This document shows positions 1 through 6,064 of a DNA stretch of 15,378 nt, piece after piece (the stretch's first letter is position 1; each line of letters opens with the position of its first letter). A program made the translations under genes and the position numbers. Under the pieces are notes generated by a model. That model made no database searches and was not told the DNA's origin. It saw nothing but the letters and a program-made list of their open reading frames with translations. Source of the stretch: Anaerotignum sp. (GTDB taxonomy: Bacteria > Bacillota > Clostridia > Lachnospirales > Anaerotignaceae); assembly GCA_020024395.1 (NCBI GenBank), contig JAHHTV010000015.1, positions 1-15,378 on the forward strand, in the 5' to 3' direction.

Positions 1-241
1 CTTTTGCAATGGATACATTGTTATCATAAAAATGATATGTATTTTTCACCGTTTCAAAATCTGCCCTCATACACTCCATAAAATCCTGTGCATCTTCTCC
101 ATACCAATTTTTCAGGTATTTCCACATATATGCTCTGGTTTTTTCAAATATTCCAGATTTGTCAATGAATTTCTGAAACTCCGCTGGGTCTATTGGTACA
201 GCCATTTTTTGTATATATTTAGAAATCTGTTCTTCTTTCAT
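1..241 (-). CDS. Hypothetical protein, N-terminal part (cut by window edge)
   Basis: Reading from an ATG at 239-241 toward position 1 gives 80 uninterrupted codons, with no stop before the window edge, so the C-terminus is missing. An AGAAGG ribosome binding site lies 6 bases upstream of the ATG. The product begins MKEEQISKYIQKMAVPIDP and continues with many charged and aromatic residues (for example WKYLKNWYGEDAQDFMECM). It has no signal peptide or membrane segment and looks like a soluble, mostly helical cytoplasmic protein. I do not recognise a family. A hairpin terminator at 305-345 separates it from the Fe-S gene pair upstream, so it is probably transcribed on its own. Confidence 0.6.
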   Translation of the reverse strand, partial: MKEEQISKYIQKMAVPIDPAEFQKFIDKSGIFEKTRAYMWKYLKNWYGEDAQDFMECMRADFETVKNTYHFYDNNVSIAK

Positions 242-304
242 TTATAAACCTTCTTTCTAATTTTCATTGTTTTTTTGCCAACCATTTTAACACATATAAC
301 ACAA

Positions 305-345
305 AAAACGCAATGCTACAACCAATCTATGTATCATTGCGTTTT
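305..345 (-). terminator. Terminator of the ferredoxin / NapH-like gene pair
   Basis: An 11-bp perfect stem (AAAACGCAATG at 305-315 pairing with CATTGCGTTTT at 335-345) has a 19-base loop. In the minus direction it is followed by a TTTTTT-rich run. It lies 14 bases past the stop codon of the NapH-like gene. Confidence 0.75.
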
Positions 346-359
346 ACAACTAGCAGCTC

Positions 360-950
360 TTATTCTGCTACATTTTCATTTTTGTGTTTGATGCTACAAA
401 TACATTGTGTCATAGTACCCATTGGGCAATATACACACCAAGAACGTGGCTTAAACAACGCCATTGTCACCAAGCCCAATACCGTAGATGTCAACATCAC
501 ACTATAAAAGCCATATGCAAACTGTACCATCCACGGTGAAATATTTGCCTGTGGATTTGCCCACTGCCAAGGCAGTTTGAATGTCCACAATAATGTTACC
601 ACTTCTTTCAATGTTGTACCACCTGCGGCAACCTGCCAAGTCAAAAACAGCATATTAAAAAACATAATCATAAAAAATGCCAAAAAAGCATATCGGAACC
701 ATTTTTTGCGTAAAAAAGCAGGGATGTCTTTTTTTCTTGATAAATGCAATTTATTGCCTACCAAATCAAACAACTGTCCTCTCCCACAAAAACGATTACA
801 ATATAATTTATCTCCGCCAAATATTGCAATCAAAAGCGGTATGCAAAAACAAAGCAAACCAAGCCAAGCAAATAATATATTAAAAAATCCCAATATCAAA
901 TATGTTGCTGATACTATCCACAAATAATCATACCATTTTTTCTTTTTCAC
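360..950 (-). CDS. NapH/NosR-like polytopic 4Fe-4S membrane protein
   Basis: This 196-aa integral membrane protein has hydrophobic spans at about residues 10-44, 86-105 and 141-166. Two cysteine motifs lie at the membrane boundaries: CNRFC (C51, C55) followed by GRGQLF, and WCVYCPMG (C172, C175), with C183 and C185 just after. These match the membrane part of NapH/NosR-type electron-transfer proteins, which pass electrons between quinol or flavin and Fe-S carriers. The C-terminal ferredoxin domain usual in that family is absent; the gene directly upstream encodes one separately. The start is GTG at 948-950, 7 bases after a GAGGAGG site inside the ferredoxin gene. GTG overlaps the ferredoxin TGA in a 4-base GTGA, which implies translational coupling. 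The frame stays open upstream to 1286, but that stretch overlaps the ferredoxin and is not coding. The specific electron donor and acceptor are unknown. Confidence 0.82.
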   Translation of the reverse strand: MKKKKWYDYLWIVSATYLILGFFNILFAWLGLLCFCIPLLIAIFGGDKLYCNRFCGRGQLFDLVGNKLHLSRKKDIPAFLRKKWFRYAFLAFFMIMFFNMLFLTWQVAAGGTTLKEVVTLLWTFKLPWQWANPQANISPWMVQFAYGFYSVMLTSTVLGLVTMALFKPRSWCVYCPMGTMTQCICSIKHKNENVAE

Positions 951-1141
951 ACCAAAACCTCCTCTATCGAAATCACAGATGCAGGACAAGCTTTTGCACA
1001 TTTCCCACACCCTACACAATTTTGTGCAACATCTGCAAACAACCCTTTTTTTATGGAAATTGCCCCCACAGGACAAACTTTTACACAAGTTCCGCAAGAT
1101 ACACATTCTGTTTTTTGTACTTTTGCTTTTCTTTTCGCCAT
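947..1141 (-). CDS. 2[4Fe-4S] bacterial-type ferredoxin
   Basis: The 64-aa product carries two classic cluster motifs of form C-x2-C-x2-C-x3-C-P: CVSCGTCVKVCP near residues 13-24 and CVGCGKCAKACP near residues 42-53. These bind two [4Fe-4S] clusters for low-potential electron transfer in the cytoplasm. The basic N-terminus (MAKRKAKVQK) is somewhat unusual. The ATG at 1139-1141 follows a GGAGGAG ribosome binding site. The stop overlaps the GTG of the NapH-like gene, so the pair is one operon and the ferredoxin probably serves as the detached Fe-S domain of that membrane protein. A possible -10 box (TATACT, minus strand, 1174-1179) lies about 33 bases upstream without a convincing -35. Confidence 0.9.
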   Translation of the reverse strand: MAKRKAKVQKTECVSCGTCVKVCPVGAISIKKGLFADVAQNCVGCGKCAKACPASVISIEEVLV

Positions 1142-1316
1142 TTTCTCTCCTCCTTTTTATTTTATTTTGTTTCAGTATAGAATAAAATTTCTTTTTCTTC
1201 TGTAACCATGTCACATAAAAAAGCAATAGAGCGTATCTCATTTCCATACACTCCACTCTCTCCTGTGCTTGACCACAATAAAACAATCATTTTATGATTT
1301 TTCTTTCCCCATAATA

Positions 1317-1357
1317 AAATGGCAGTCACAAAAGCAAATGCCTTGTCACTGCCATTT
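1317..1357 (-). terminator. Probable terminator after secF
   Basis: A 10-bp stem (AAATGGCAGT at 1317-1326 with ACTGCCATTT at 1348-1357) starts 14 bases after the secF stop. The T-run following it in the minus direction is short (TTTATTATGG). A second weak AATCAT/ATGATT hairpin follows at about 1285-1299. Confidence 0.5.
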
Positions 1358-1371
1358 CCATATCTTTTTTA

Positions 1372-2247
1372 TTATTTTTCATTTTTCGGTAACATCACAT
1401 ACCAAACCGAACCAGAAATACAAACAGAAGAATAAGCCCCTGCCAATATCCCTATCATCATTGGCAAAGCAAATTCTTTGATAGATGGTACACCCAATAC
1501 ATAAATTGCACCAACTGTCAAAAATGTTGTCAACGATGTATTGATAGAACGTGCCAATGTTTGGCTAATACTTTTATTGATTTTTTCTGTTGTTTGCTTT
1601 GCAGAAAAATGCTCTTTATTTTCTCGAATACGGTCAAATATTACAATGGTCGCATTGATGGAATATCCCAATATCGTCAACAACACAACAATAAATGTAT
1701 TGTTTACCGGAATACGAAATACCGTATATGCTGCCAAAACAATCAACACATCATGAAACAATGCAACAATGGCACTTGCACCTGCACGGAAATCATGAAA
1801 CCGCAAAGAAATATATAATAACATTGCCACAACCGCAATCAATGTTGCTTTGATAGCCGCTGCTTGCATTTCATTGCTGACGGTTTTGCTTACATCAGAT
1901 ACTTCACCCATCACAGCATTTTGGTATTGCTTTGTAATGGCTTCCGTCAACTTTTGTCTTGTATCACTATCTATCGATTGTATTTTTACAGTCACTTCGT
2001 TTGTACCAATAATCTGTTGTATTTGTGGGCTAGTTTGTCCAGTGACTTCTTTGATAATATCTTGCAATACATTTGTTTCATATGTTTCTCCCAAATCCAA
2101 ATCAAATGCAGTACCACCTGTAAATTCTACATCATATTGAAATGGGCCATCGCCTTTTTGCACATGAAATAGCATTGCACCAATACCAATACATATCACA
2201 ACCAAAGAAGCGATAAAAAATTTCATTCTATTTTCTATAATTTTCAT
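1372..2247 (-). CDS. secF: Protein translocase subunit SecF
   Basis: SecF is the partner of SecD in the proton-driven complex that helps pull secreted proteins through SecYEG. The 291-aa product starts MKIIENRMKFF, with a first membrane span followed by the family signature VEFTGGTAFDL in the periplasmic-side domain (about residues 38-48). Five further C-terminal spans include the conserved ILGYSINATIVIFDRIREN segment. The length is normal for a stand-alone SecF. The ATG at 2245-2247 is chosen because a GGAGG site (after the secD stop) lies 8 bases upstream; an in-frame ATG 11 codons further up lies inside secD and lacks such a site. The gap to secD is 13 bases, so the two are cotranscribed. 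Confidence 0.95.
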   Translation of the reverse strand: MKIIENRMKFFIASLVVICIGIGAMLFHVQKGDGPFQYDVEFTGGTAFDLDLGETYETNVLQDIIKEVTGQTSPQIQQIIGTNEVTVKIQSIDSDTRQKLTEAITKQYQNAVMGEVSDVSKTVSNEMQAAAIKATLIAVVAMLLYISLRFHDFRAGASAIVALFHDVLIVLAAYTVFRIPVNNTFIVVLLTILGYSINATIVIFDRIRENKEHFSAKQTTEKINKSISQTLARSINTSLTTFLTVGAIYVLGVPSIKEFALPMMIGILAGAYSSVCISGSVWYVMLPKNEK

Positions 2248-2260
2248 TTTCTTCGCCTCC

Positions 2261-3499
2261 TTATTTTGTACGCATACCATAATATTTTGGATTATGCAAT
2301 CCGCTATACATCATTGCATTGACAATCAATCTTGTAATCACCAATGCTGTAAACATAGAAAGCAAAATCCCCAATATCAATGTGGTTGCAAATCCTTTGA
2401 CAGTACCAGACCCCAAAAAGAATAACACACCTGCTGCAATCAATGTTGTCACATTACCGTCCAATATTGCAGGAAATGCTCTGGAAAATCCGTTTTTGAT
2501 AGCCAAACGCAATGTTTTCCCTTGTACCAATTCTTCTTTCAAACGTTCAAATATGACAATATTTGCATCTACTGCCATACCAACAGAAAGCACAATACCA
2601 GCAATCCCTGGTAGTGTCAAAGTCAATCCAAATGCACTCATCACAACCAGTTCCAAGCCAACATATATAAACAACGCCAAATCTGCTACCAAGCCCAACA
2701 GCTTATAAACCACCAACATAAATAGCAATACCAACACTAAGCCAACAGCACCTGCCACAATTCCTGTCGACAACGCATCTGCACCCAATCTTGCACCAAT
2801 ATTTTTCATCTGTATCACATTCAAATTAAATGGCAAAGAACCTGCACGAATGAGTGATGCCAATTCTTCTGCACTTTCCCCAGTAAAATGCCCTGTGATA
2901 GATGCTTTCCCATCTGTAATTTCCGCTTGTACAATAGGTGCGCTGATAATTTCATCATCCATCATAATATAAATTGGTTTGCCAATATTTTCTTTTGTCG
3001 CATCTGCAAAACGTTGCTTGCCTTCTGCACCAAATTCTAAAGCAACATACGGCTGTGCTGCTTCTCCTTTTTGCATTGCACCCACCTGTTTTGTTGCATT
3101 TGCCACCATATCGCCTGTCAAAACAACATTTCCTTTTTCATCTACAAAAGATAGCTGTGCGGTTTGCCCAATTTTTTGAATAGCATCTTCTGCATTTTCT
3201 ACCCCTGGAATATCTACACGTATGCGATTGTTACCCTCTTGTGCAACTTCTGCTTCTGTCCAGCCATTCCAGTCCATACGCCCCTGTATCAGTGATACAG
3301 CTGCCTGCATTTCTTCTGTTGTTACATCTTGTTTGTCTGCTTCATATACAATGTACACCCCACCACGCAGGTCTAACCCTTGTTTGATGTTTTGTACACC
3401 GAGTGTGTTGTTTGCGCCGATGCCGTAATAAGAAACCAAACTCAGTCCACAAGCAACGACCAACATCAAAAGCATCATAAATATTCCTTTTGCTTTCAT
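2261..3499 (-). CDS. secD: Protein translocase subunit SecD
   Basis: SecD forms the SecDF complex in the membrane and uses the proton gradient to complete protein export. The 412-aa product has an N-terminal membrane span (about residues 7-27), the signature QGLDLRGGVYIVYEA (about 39-53), a large extracytoplasmic domain, and six C-terminal spans. Among these is the conserved TLPGIAGIVLSVGMAVDANI stretch followed by VIFERLKEEL. The length is typical of clostridial SecD, which is shorter than the E. coli protein. ATG at 3497-3499 has a GGAGG site 6 bases upstream. secF follows 13 bases later. A promoter and a leader hairpin precede it (see 3558-3646), so secDF can be expressed independently of the upstream TIGR04086 gene. 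yajC is not adjacent. Confidence 0.96.
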   Translation of the reverse strand: MKAKGIFMMLLMLVVACGLSLVSYYGIGANNTLGVQNIKQGLDLRGGVYIVYEADKQDVTTEEMQAAVSLIQGRMDWNGWTEAEVAQEGNNRIRVDIPGVENAEDAIQKIGQTAQLSFVDEKGNVVLTGDMVANATKQVGAMQKGEAAQPYVALEFGAEGKQRFADATKENIGKPIYIMMDDEIISAPIVQAEITDGKASITGHFTGESAEELASLIRAGSLPFNLNVIQMKNIGARLGADALSTGIVAGAVGLVLVLLFMLVVYKLLGLVADLALFIYVGLELVVMSAFGLTLTLPGIAGIVLSVGMAVDANIVIFERLKEELVQGKTLRLAIKNGFSRAFPAILDGNVTTLIAAGVLFFLGSGTVKGFATTLILGILLSMFTALVITRLIVNAMMYSGLHNPKYYGMRTK

Positions 3500-3557
3500 G
3501 ATGTTCCTCCTTACAATTTTTATTTACCTTGGCAATCCATTTTTTGACAAAAGAAAT

Positions 3558-3597
3558 ACGGTTTCTCTTGTTTGTTGAGATAACAAAGAAAAACCGT
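3558..3597 (-). terminator. Leader hairpin between TIGR04086 gene and secD (terminator or attenuator)
   Basis: The long imperfect stem has 7 bp (3558-3564 with 3591-3597), a C/A mismatch, 4 bp, a one-base bulge and 3 bp around a 9-base loop. In the minus direction it is followed by ATTTCTTTTGTC; in the plus direction by TTTTTTATTT, a better U-tract. It lies downstream of the secD promoter at 3619-3646 and upstream of the secD start, so it is inside the predicted secD leader. Confidence 0.6.
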
Positions 3598-3618
3598 TTT
3601 TTATTTCCTTATTCTGCT

Positions 3619-3646
3619 AGTATAGCACAAAAGTGTGTGCTTGCAA
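3619..3646 (-). promoter_or_regulatory. Predicted sigma-A promoter of secDF
   Basis: On the minus strand TTGCAA (3641-3646) and TATACT (3619-3624) are 16 bases apart, with the -10 preceded by TGC (an extended -10). The spacer itself is an inverted repeat, GCACA-N6-TGTGC. The expected start of transcription is near 3612, about 110 bases before secD. Confidence 0.6.
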
Positions 3647-3657
3647 AGAAAAAAATA

Positions 3658-4065
3658 TCATGCTTTTTGATTTCTTCCCCATATACCGCCCACAGCACCA
3701 CCTGCCAATGCCATAGCCAAAATACGGAAAAATGCAATATGTATGGAAAAATCACCAGAACCAAATGATGTAATCAAATACAACAGCACCGCATACACCA
3801 TACCCGCAGCCAGTCCCCAAATTATTCCACGCACTTTCATACATTTTCCCCAGTCAAATCCTGCAATCCCTGCTGATAATGCCGTGCAACACAATGCAGT
3901 TATGGGAATAACACTTTCCGACACATTTGTAAATGTCAATACCATACCACAAGCAATAAACACAATACAAGTTACCGCATACGCCACAACCATACCTTTT
4001 ACCATACATAAAGCAATGCCTTTTTGTTCTGCCCCAATCTTTTTTTCTGATTTAGACGGTTTCAA
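3658..4065 (-). CDS. TIGR04086-family small membrane protein
   Basis: The 135-aa product has a charged N-terminus (MKPSKSEKKIGAEQKG) and four predicted membrane helices at about residues 20-45, 50-70, 78-100 and 108-128. Glycine-rich stretches such as GIAGFDWGKC and LAGGAVGGIWGR and the overall layout match the TIGR04086 family of clostridial membrane proteins, commonly encoded near yajC and secDF. Its biochemical role is unknown. The start is TTG at 4063-4065, supported by a GGAGG site 9 bases upstream; there is no better in-frame ATG before the membrane helices. From memory of the family description, it co-occurs with the SCIFF peptide system, but no six-cysteine peptide or radical-SAM maturase gene is in this window. 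Confidence 0.75.
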   Translation of the reverse strand: MKPSKSEKKIGAEQKGIALCMVKGMVVAYAVTCIVFIACGMVLTFTNVSESVIPITALCCTALSAGIAGFDWGKCMKVRGIIWGLAAGMVYAVLLYLITSFGSGDFSIHIAFFRILAMALAGGAVGGIWGRNQKA

Positions 4066-4125
4066 AATAAAATACCTCCATTTCTGATACTTTATTTTTA
4101 TTTTATGGGATTTTTATTTGTGTTA

Positions 4126-4134
4126 TGCTATACT
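4126..4134 (+). promoter_or_regulatory. Extended -10 element for the PHP gene
   Basis: TGC-TATACT lies 22 bases before the ATG at 4157. No good -35 hexamer is seen at the expected distance, as is tolerated with an extended -10. Confidence 0.45.
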
Positions 4135-4156
4135 ATCCGAAAAGGAAGTGAATATC

Positions 4157-5017
4157 ATGGAAAAATATATTGATTTGCATTGTCATTCTTATTGTTCAGA
4201 TGGCACATTTTCTCCTGAAGGTTTGGTGATATTGGCAAAACAGCAAGGACTTTCGGCATTGGCACTCACAGACCATGACACTGTCGATGGGCTTTGTGCA
4301 TTTCATACCGCAGGCAAAAAACATGGCTTAGAAACAATCAGCGGCATAGAATTTGCCGCACAATATAACGGCTTTCACAATCCAGAAATTCATATTGTCG
4401 GATTGGGCTTTGACGAAACAAACACAACACTTACCGCACAAATGGCACAAATACAACAAAGCCGCAATCATCGCAATCAAAAAATGGCACAAAAACTTAC
4501 AGAAATCGGCTTTCCTGTTTCATTAGAAGAAGTGACAGAAAATGCAGGTGGTGAAATCGTCACAAGAGCCCATTTTGCAAATATATTATTACAAAAAGGC
4601 TTTGTTCCTGACAAAAACACTGTATTCCAACGATATTTGTCTGTTGGCTGTCCAGGGTATGTTGCACGGGAATTTTTGACACCACAAATTTGCATAGAAA
4701 CCATACACAAAGCGGGTGGTGTTGCCATATTGGCACACCCAACACTTTACCATTTAGACACAGACCAAATACTGACACTTTGCAAAACATTAAAAACATG
4801 GGGATTGGACGGCATAGAATGTCATTATGCCACATTCACCAAAAACCAAACAAAAGCTATGCAAAACATCGCAAAAACATTGGATTTATTGCCTTCTGGT
4901 GGTAGTGATTTTCACGGAGAAAACAAACCAGATATACAACTTGGCAAAGGCAAAGGAAATTTATTGATTTCTTATACCATTTGGGAAAACTTAAAACAAA
5001 AATGCAAAACATCTTAA
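4157..5017 (+). CDS. PHP-domain metal-dependent phosphoesterase (RNase AM / TrpH-like)
   Basis: The 286-aa cytoplasmic enzyme has the PHP metal-binding signature in order: DLHCHSYCSDGTF (H8, H10, D15), LTDHDTVDG (D39, H40, D41), GIEF (E65), HIVGLGFD (H79), RAHFA, AILAHP and GGSDFHG near the C-terminus. This set and the RAHFANILLQKG motif match the YciV/TrpH group, which hydrolyses nucleoside 3',5'-bisphosphates and in E. coli acts as a 5'-3' exoribonuclease on short RNAs. Which substrate this one uses cannot be read from the sequence. The ATG at 4157 is chosen because GGAAGTG lies 7 bases upstream and the motif DLHCHS normally begins a few residues in. It is convergent with the Crp/Fnr gene and shares a terminator with it. 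Coding-strand composition is A+C-rich, unlike the minus-strand neighbours. Confidence 0.88.
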   Translation: MEKYIDLHCHSYCSDGTFSPEGLVILAKQQGLSALALTDHDTVDGLCAFHTAGKKHGLETISGIEFAAQYNGFHNPEIHIVGLGFDETNTTLTAQMAQIQQSRNHRNQKMAQKLTEIGFPVSLEEVTENAGGEIVTRAHFANILLQKGFVPDKNTVFQRYLSVGCPGYVAREFLTPQICIETIHKAGGVAILAHPTLYHLDTDQILTLCKTLKTWGLDGIECHYATFTKNQTKAMQNIAKTLDLLPSGGSDFHGENKPDIQLGKGKGNLLISYTIWENLKQKCKTS

Positions 5018-5024
5018 AATAATC

Positions 5025-5075
5025 AAATCCCCATAAAAACATCTATAAACTGTTTTTGTATGGGGATTTTGTTTT
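5025..5075. terminator. Bidirectional terminator between PHP gene and Crp/Fnr gene
   Basis: The stem AAATCCCCAT...ATGGGGATTT (5025-5034 with 5060-5069) is extended inward by an A-run/T-run helix with one bulge. It is followed by TTTTGTTTT in the plus direction and by TTTGATTATTTT in the minus direction. It is placed between the two convergent stop codons and should serve both genes. Confidence 0.8.
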
Positions 5076-5082
5076 ATCCATA

Positions 5083-5769
5083 TCATTTTTCACTGTTTAT
5101 TGCAATTTGTCTTAGTTTTTTAATATCCAATATTCGAATACCACCACGAAATGTTTCCAAAATACCTTCTTTTGCAAAATATTTTACCATACGAGAAACC
5201 ACTTCTCTTGCTGTGCCAATATATTTTGCAATTTGTTCTTGTGTCATATCAATTTCTAAAGACTTTCTTTTGACCGTTTCTTCTGTCAAAAATATAGCAA
5301 GCCTTCTATCCATGCCCATAAACAATATTTGTTGCATTGCCCACATCACATCAGAAAACCGTTCTGCCGCCATACGATACACAAATGCTTCCACAAAACT
5401 GTTTTCCTGCATCAATTTTTGTAAAACGGTATTTTGTACCATCAACAACTCTGTATCTGTTTCTGCATCTACAAATACATCAAATGTAATTTCTTCCAGC
5501 ACACACGCCGCCGACAACACACACATATCACCAGGATATAAGCGATATAATGTAATTTCTCTACCATCTTCTGATAATAGATATACTCTTACCTGTCCTT
5601 TTTGCAACAACATCATACCTGCACAATCTTCTCCACCATAATGCAAATGTGCACCTTTTTCATAATGTGCAGTCATGGTATTTTGTATCACTGTATTTTT
5701 TTGTTCTGTGGAAAGATGTTGCCAAAAAGATAAATTTTCCAATTCATCATAATTTTTTTCAAATGTCAT
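5083..5769 (-). CDS. Crp/Fnr-family transcriptional regulator
   Basis: The 228-aa protein has an N-terminal cyclic-nucleotide-binding-like beta-barrel (about residues 13-115) containing GGEDCAGMMLLQKGQVRVYL and LYPGDMC. A long dimerisation helix spans about 120-150, and a winged helix-turn-helix about 165-225, with recognition helix TAREVVSRMVKYF (about 186-198). This is the Crp/Fnr arrangement. The ligand residues of true CRP (the GELAL / R-S/T motif) are replaced by GDMCVLSAACVLEE, so cAMP binding is unlikely. There is no N-terminal Fnr cysteine cluster; the cysteines are C49, C83 and C89. Family members of this shape in clostridia respond to varied redox or metabolic signals, so the effector is unknown. 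ATG at 5767-5769 has GGAGTG 9 bases upstream. The gene starts about 40 bases after the terminator of the predicted small RNA; a TGG-TATGAT extended -10 lies in that gap. Confidence 0.88.
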   Translation of the reverse strand: MTFEKNYDELENLSFWQHLSTEQKNTVIQNTMTAHYEKGAHLHYGGEDCAGMMLLQKGQVRVYLLSEDGREITLYRLYPGDMCVLSAACVLEEITFDVFVDAETDTELLMVQNTVLQKLMQENSFVEAFVYRMAAERFSDVMWAMQQILFMGMDRRLAIFLTEETVKRKSLEIDMTQEQIAKYIGTAREVVSRMVKYFAKEGILETFRGGIRILDIKKLRQIAINSEK

Positions 5770-5810
5770 ATCTATACACTCCGTTTTTTTCCATCATACC
5801 ATATCATAGA

Positions 5811-5840
5811 AAAACAAAAAAGCCCTTTCGGGCTTTTTTT
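5811..5840 (-). terminator. Strong intrinsic terminator of the predicted small RNA
   Basis: AAAAAAGCCC (5816-5825) pairs with GGGCTTTTTT (5830-5839). In the minus direction the loop is the stable tetraloop GAAA and the tail is TTTTTTGTTTTT, so it works best for a minus-strand transcript. No plus-strand gene precedes it. Confidence 0.85.
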
Positions 5841-5985
5841 GTTTTGATTTGTATCTACCAAATCGCTAAGGAGAGGGGGGGTATATAAACAATCAAATTG
5901 ATAATATTTTTTGGGAAGGGTTGCCTAAAGTAATTCGGGGAAATCACTTTAGGCAGGAAGTAAAAGGGGGCGTCCTTTTGACTTC
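5811..5985 (-). ncRNA. Putative C-rich trans-acting small RNA, about 175 nt
   Basis: No protein gene is credible between 5770 and 6177, but the minus strand holds an ordered set of RNA structures. Hairpin 1 has GAAGU (5985-5981) paired with ACUUC (5961-5957), then a bulged C and AAAAGG/CCUUUU, with loop ACGCCC. Hairpin 2 has UGCCUAAAGU (5955-5946) paired with ACUUUAGGCA (5931-5922), 4 more pairs with one G-U, and loop UCCCCG. Next comes a linker with CCCUUCCC (5920-5913), then an unpaired CCCCCCCUCUCCUU (5881-5868), then hairpin 3 GAUUUG/CAAAUC (5864-5846), and finally a GAAA-tetraloop terminator. Established knowledge: C-rich loops and CUCC-type single-stranded runs are how RsaE/RoxS, RsaA and LhrC RNAs of Gram-positive bacteria mask Shine-Dalgarno sites. 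The 5' end is inferred from a TATACT box at 5992-5997. It is not 6S, SRP, tmRNA or RNase P RNA by pattern. Confidence 0.6.
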
Positions 5986-5991
5986 TTCTAC

Positions 5992-5997
5992 AGTATA
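5992..5997 (-). promoter_or_regulatory. -10 box of the predicted small RNA, with overlapping palindrome upstream
   Basis: TATACT on the minus strand lies 7 bases before hairpin 1. No sigma-A -35 is present at 16-18 bases. Instead a palindrome, AAATGT-GT-ACATTT (6004-6017), covers the spacer and -35 zone, and the imperfect repeat TGTGA-N8-TTACA follows at 6018-6035. This suggests activator-dependent or repressible transcription. Confidence 0.4.
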
Positions 5998-6064
5998 AAT
6001 GATAAATGTGTACATTTTGTGAATAGAACCTTACAGCAAACTTAACAAACTTTAAGAAAAACAG

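Noticed and set aside
360..1286. One 308-codon open frame that would fuse an N-terminal extension to the NapH-like protein
   Set aside because: Its upstream third overlaps, in another frame, a textbook 2[4Fe-4S] ferredoxin with its own GGAGGAG site. The GTG at 950 has a strong ribosome site and fits the membrane-protein start. The open overlap is explained by the cysteine-rich composition, despite an AGGAG-like sequence before an ATG near 1247.
2319..2708. Open frames opposite secD, secF, ruvB, ruvA and addB
   Set aside because: They are antisense shadows without ribosome sites or recognisable domains, lying within well-identified genes.
3500..3545. A six-codon upstream reading frame (ATG GAT TGC CAA GGT AAA stop) in the secD leader
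   Set aside because: It has no ribosome site and is too short to distinguish from chance.
3500..4133. SCIFF six-cysteine peptide gene beside TIGR04086
   Set aside because: I read both gaps flanking TIGR04086 and found no short frame with the six-cysteine pattern.
5868..5900. AAGGAGAGG on the plus strand read as a ribosome binding site
   Set aside because: No start codon with an open frame follows at 5-12 bases; the same bases are better explained as the C-rich anti-Shine-Dalgarno run of the minus-strand RNA.
5811..5985. 6S RNA, SRP RNA, tmRNA or RNase P RNA as identity of the structured region
   Set aside because: The ends do not pair into a long 6S-like rod, there is no SRP GGAAGGAAG-type apical motif, no tmRNA tRNA-like ends, and it is too short for RNase P.
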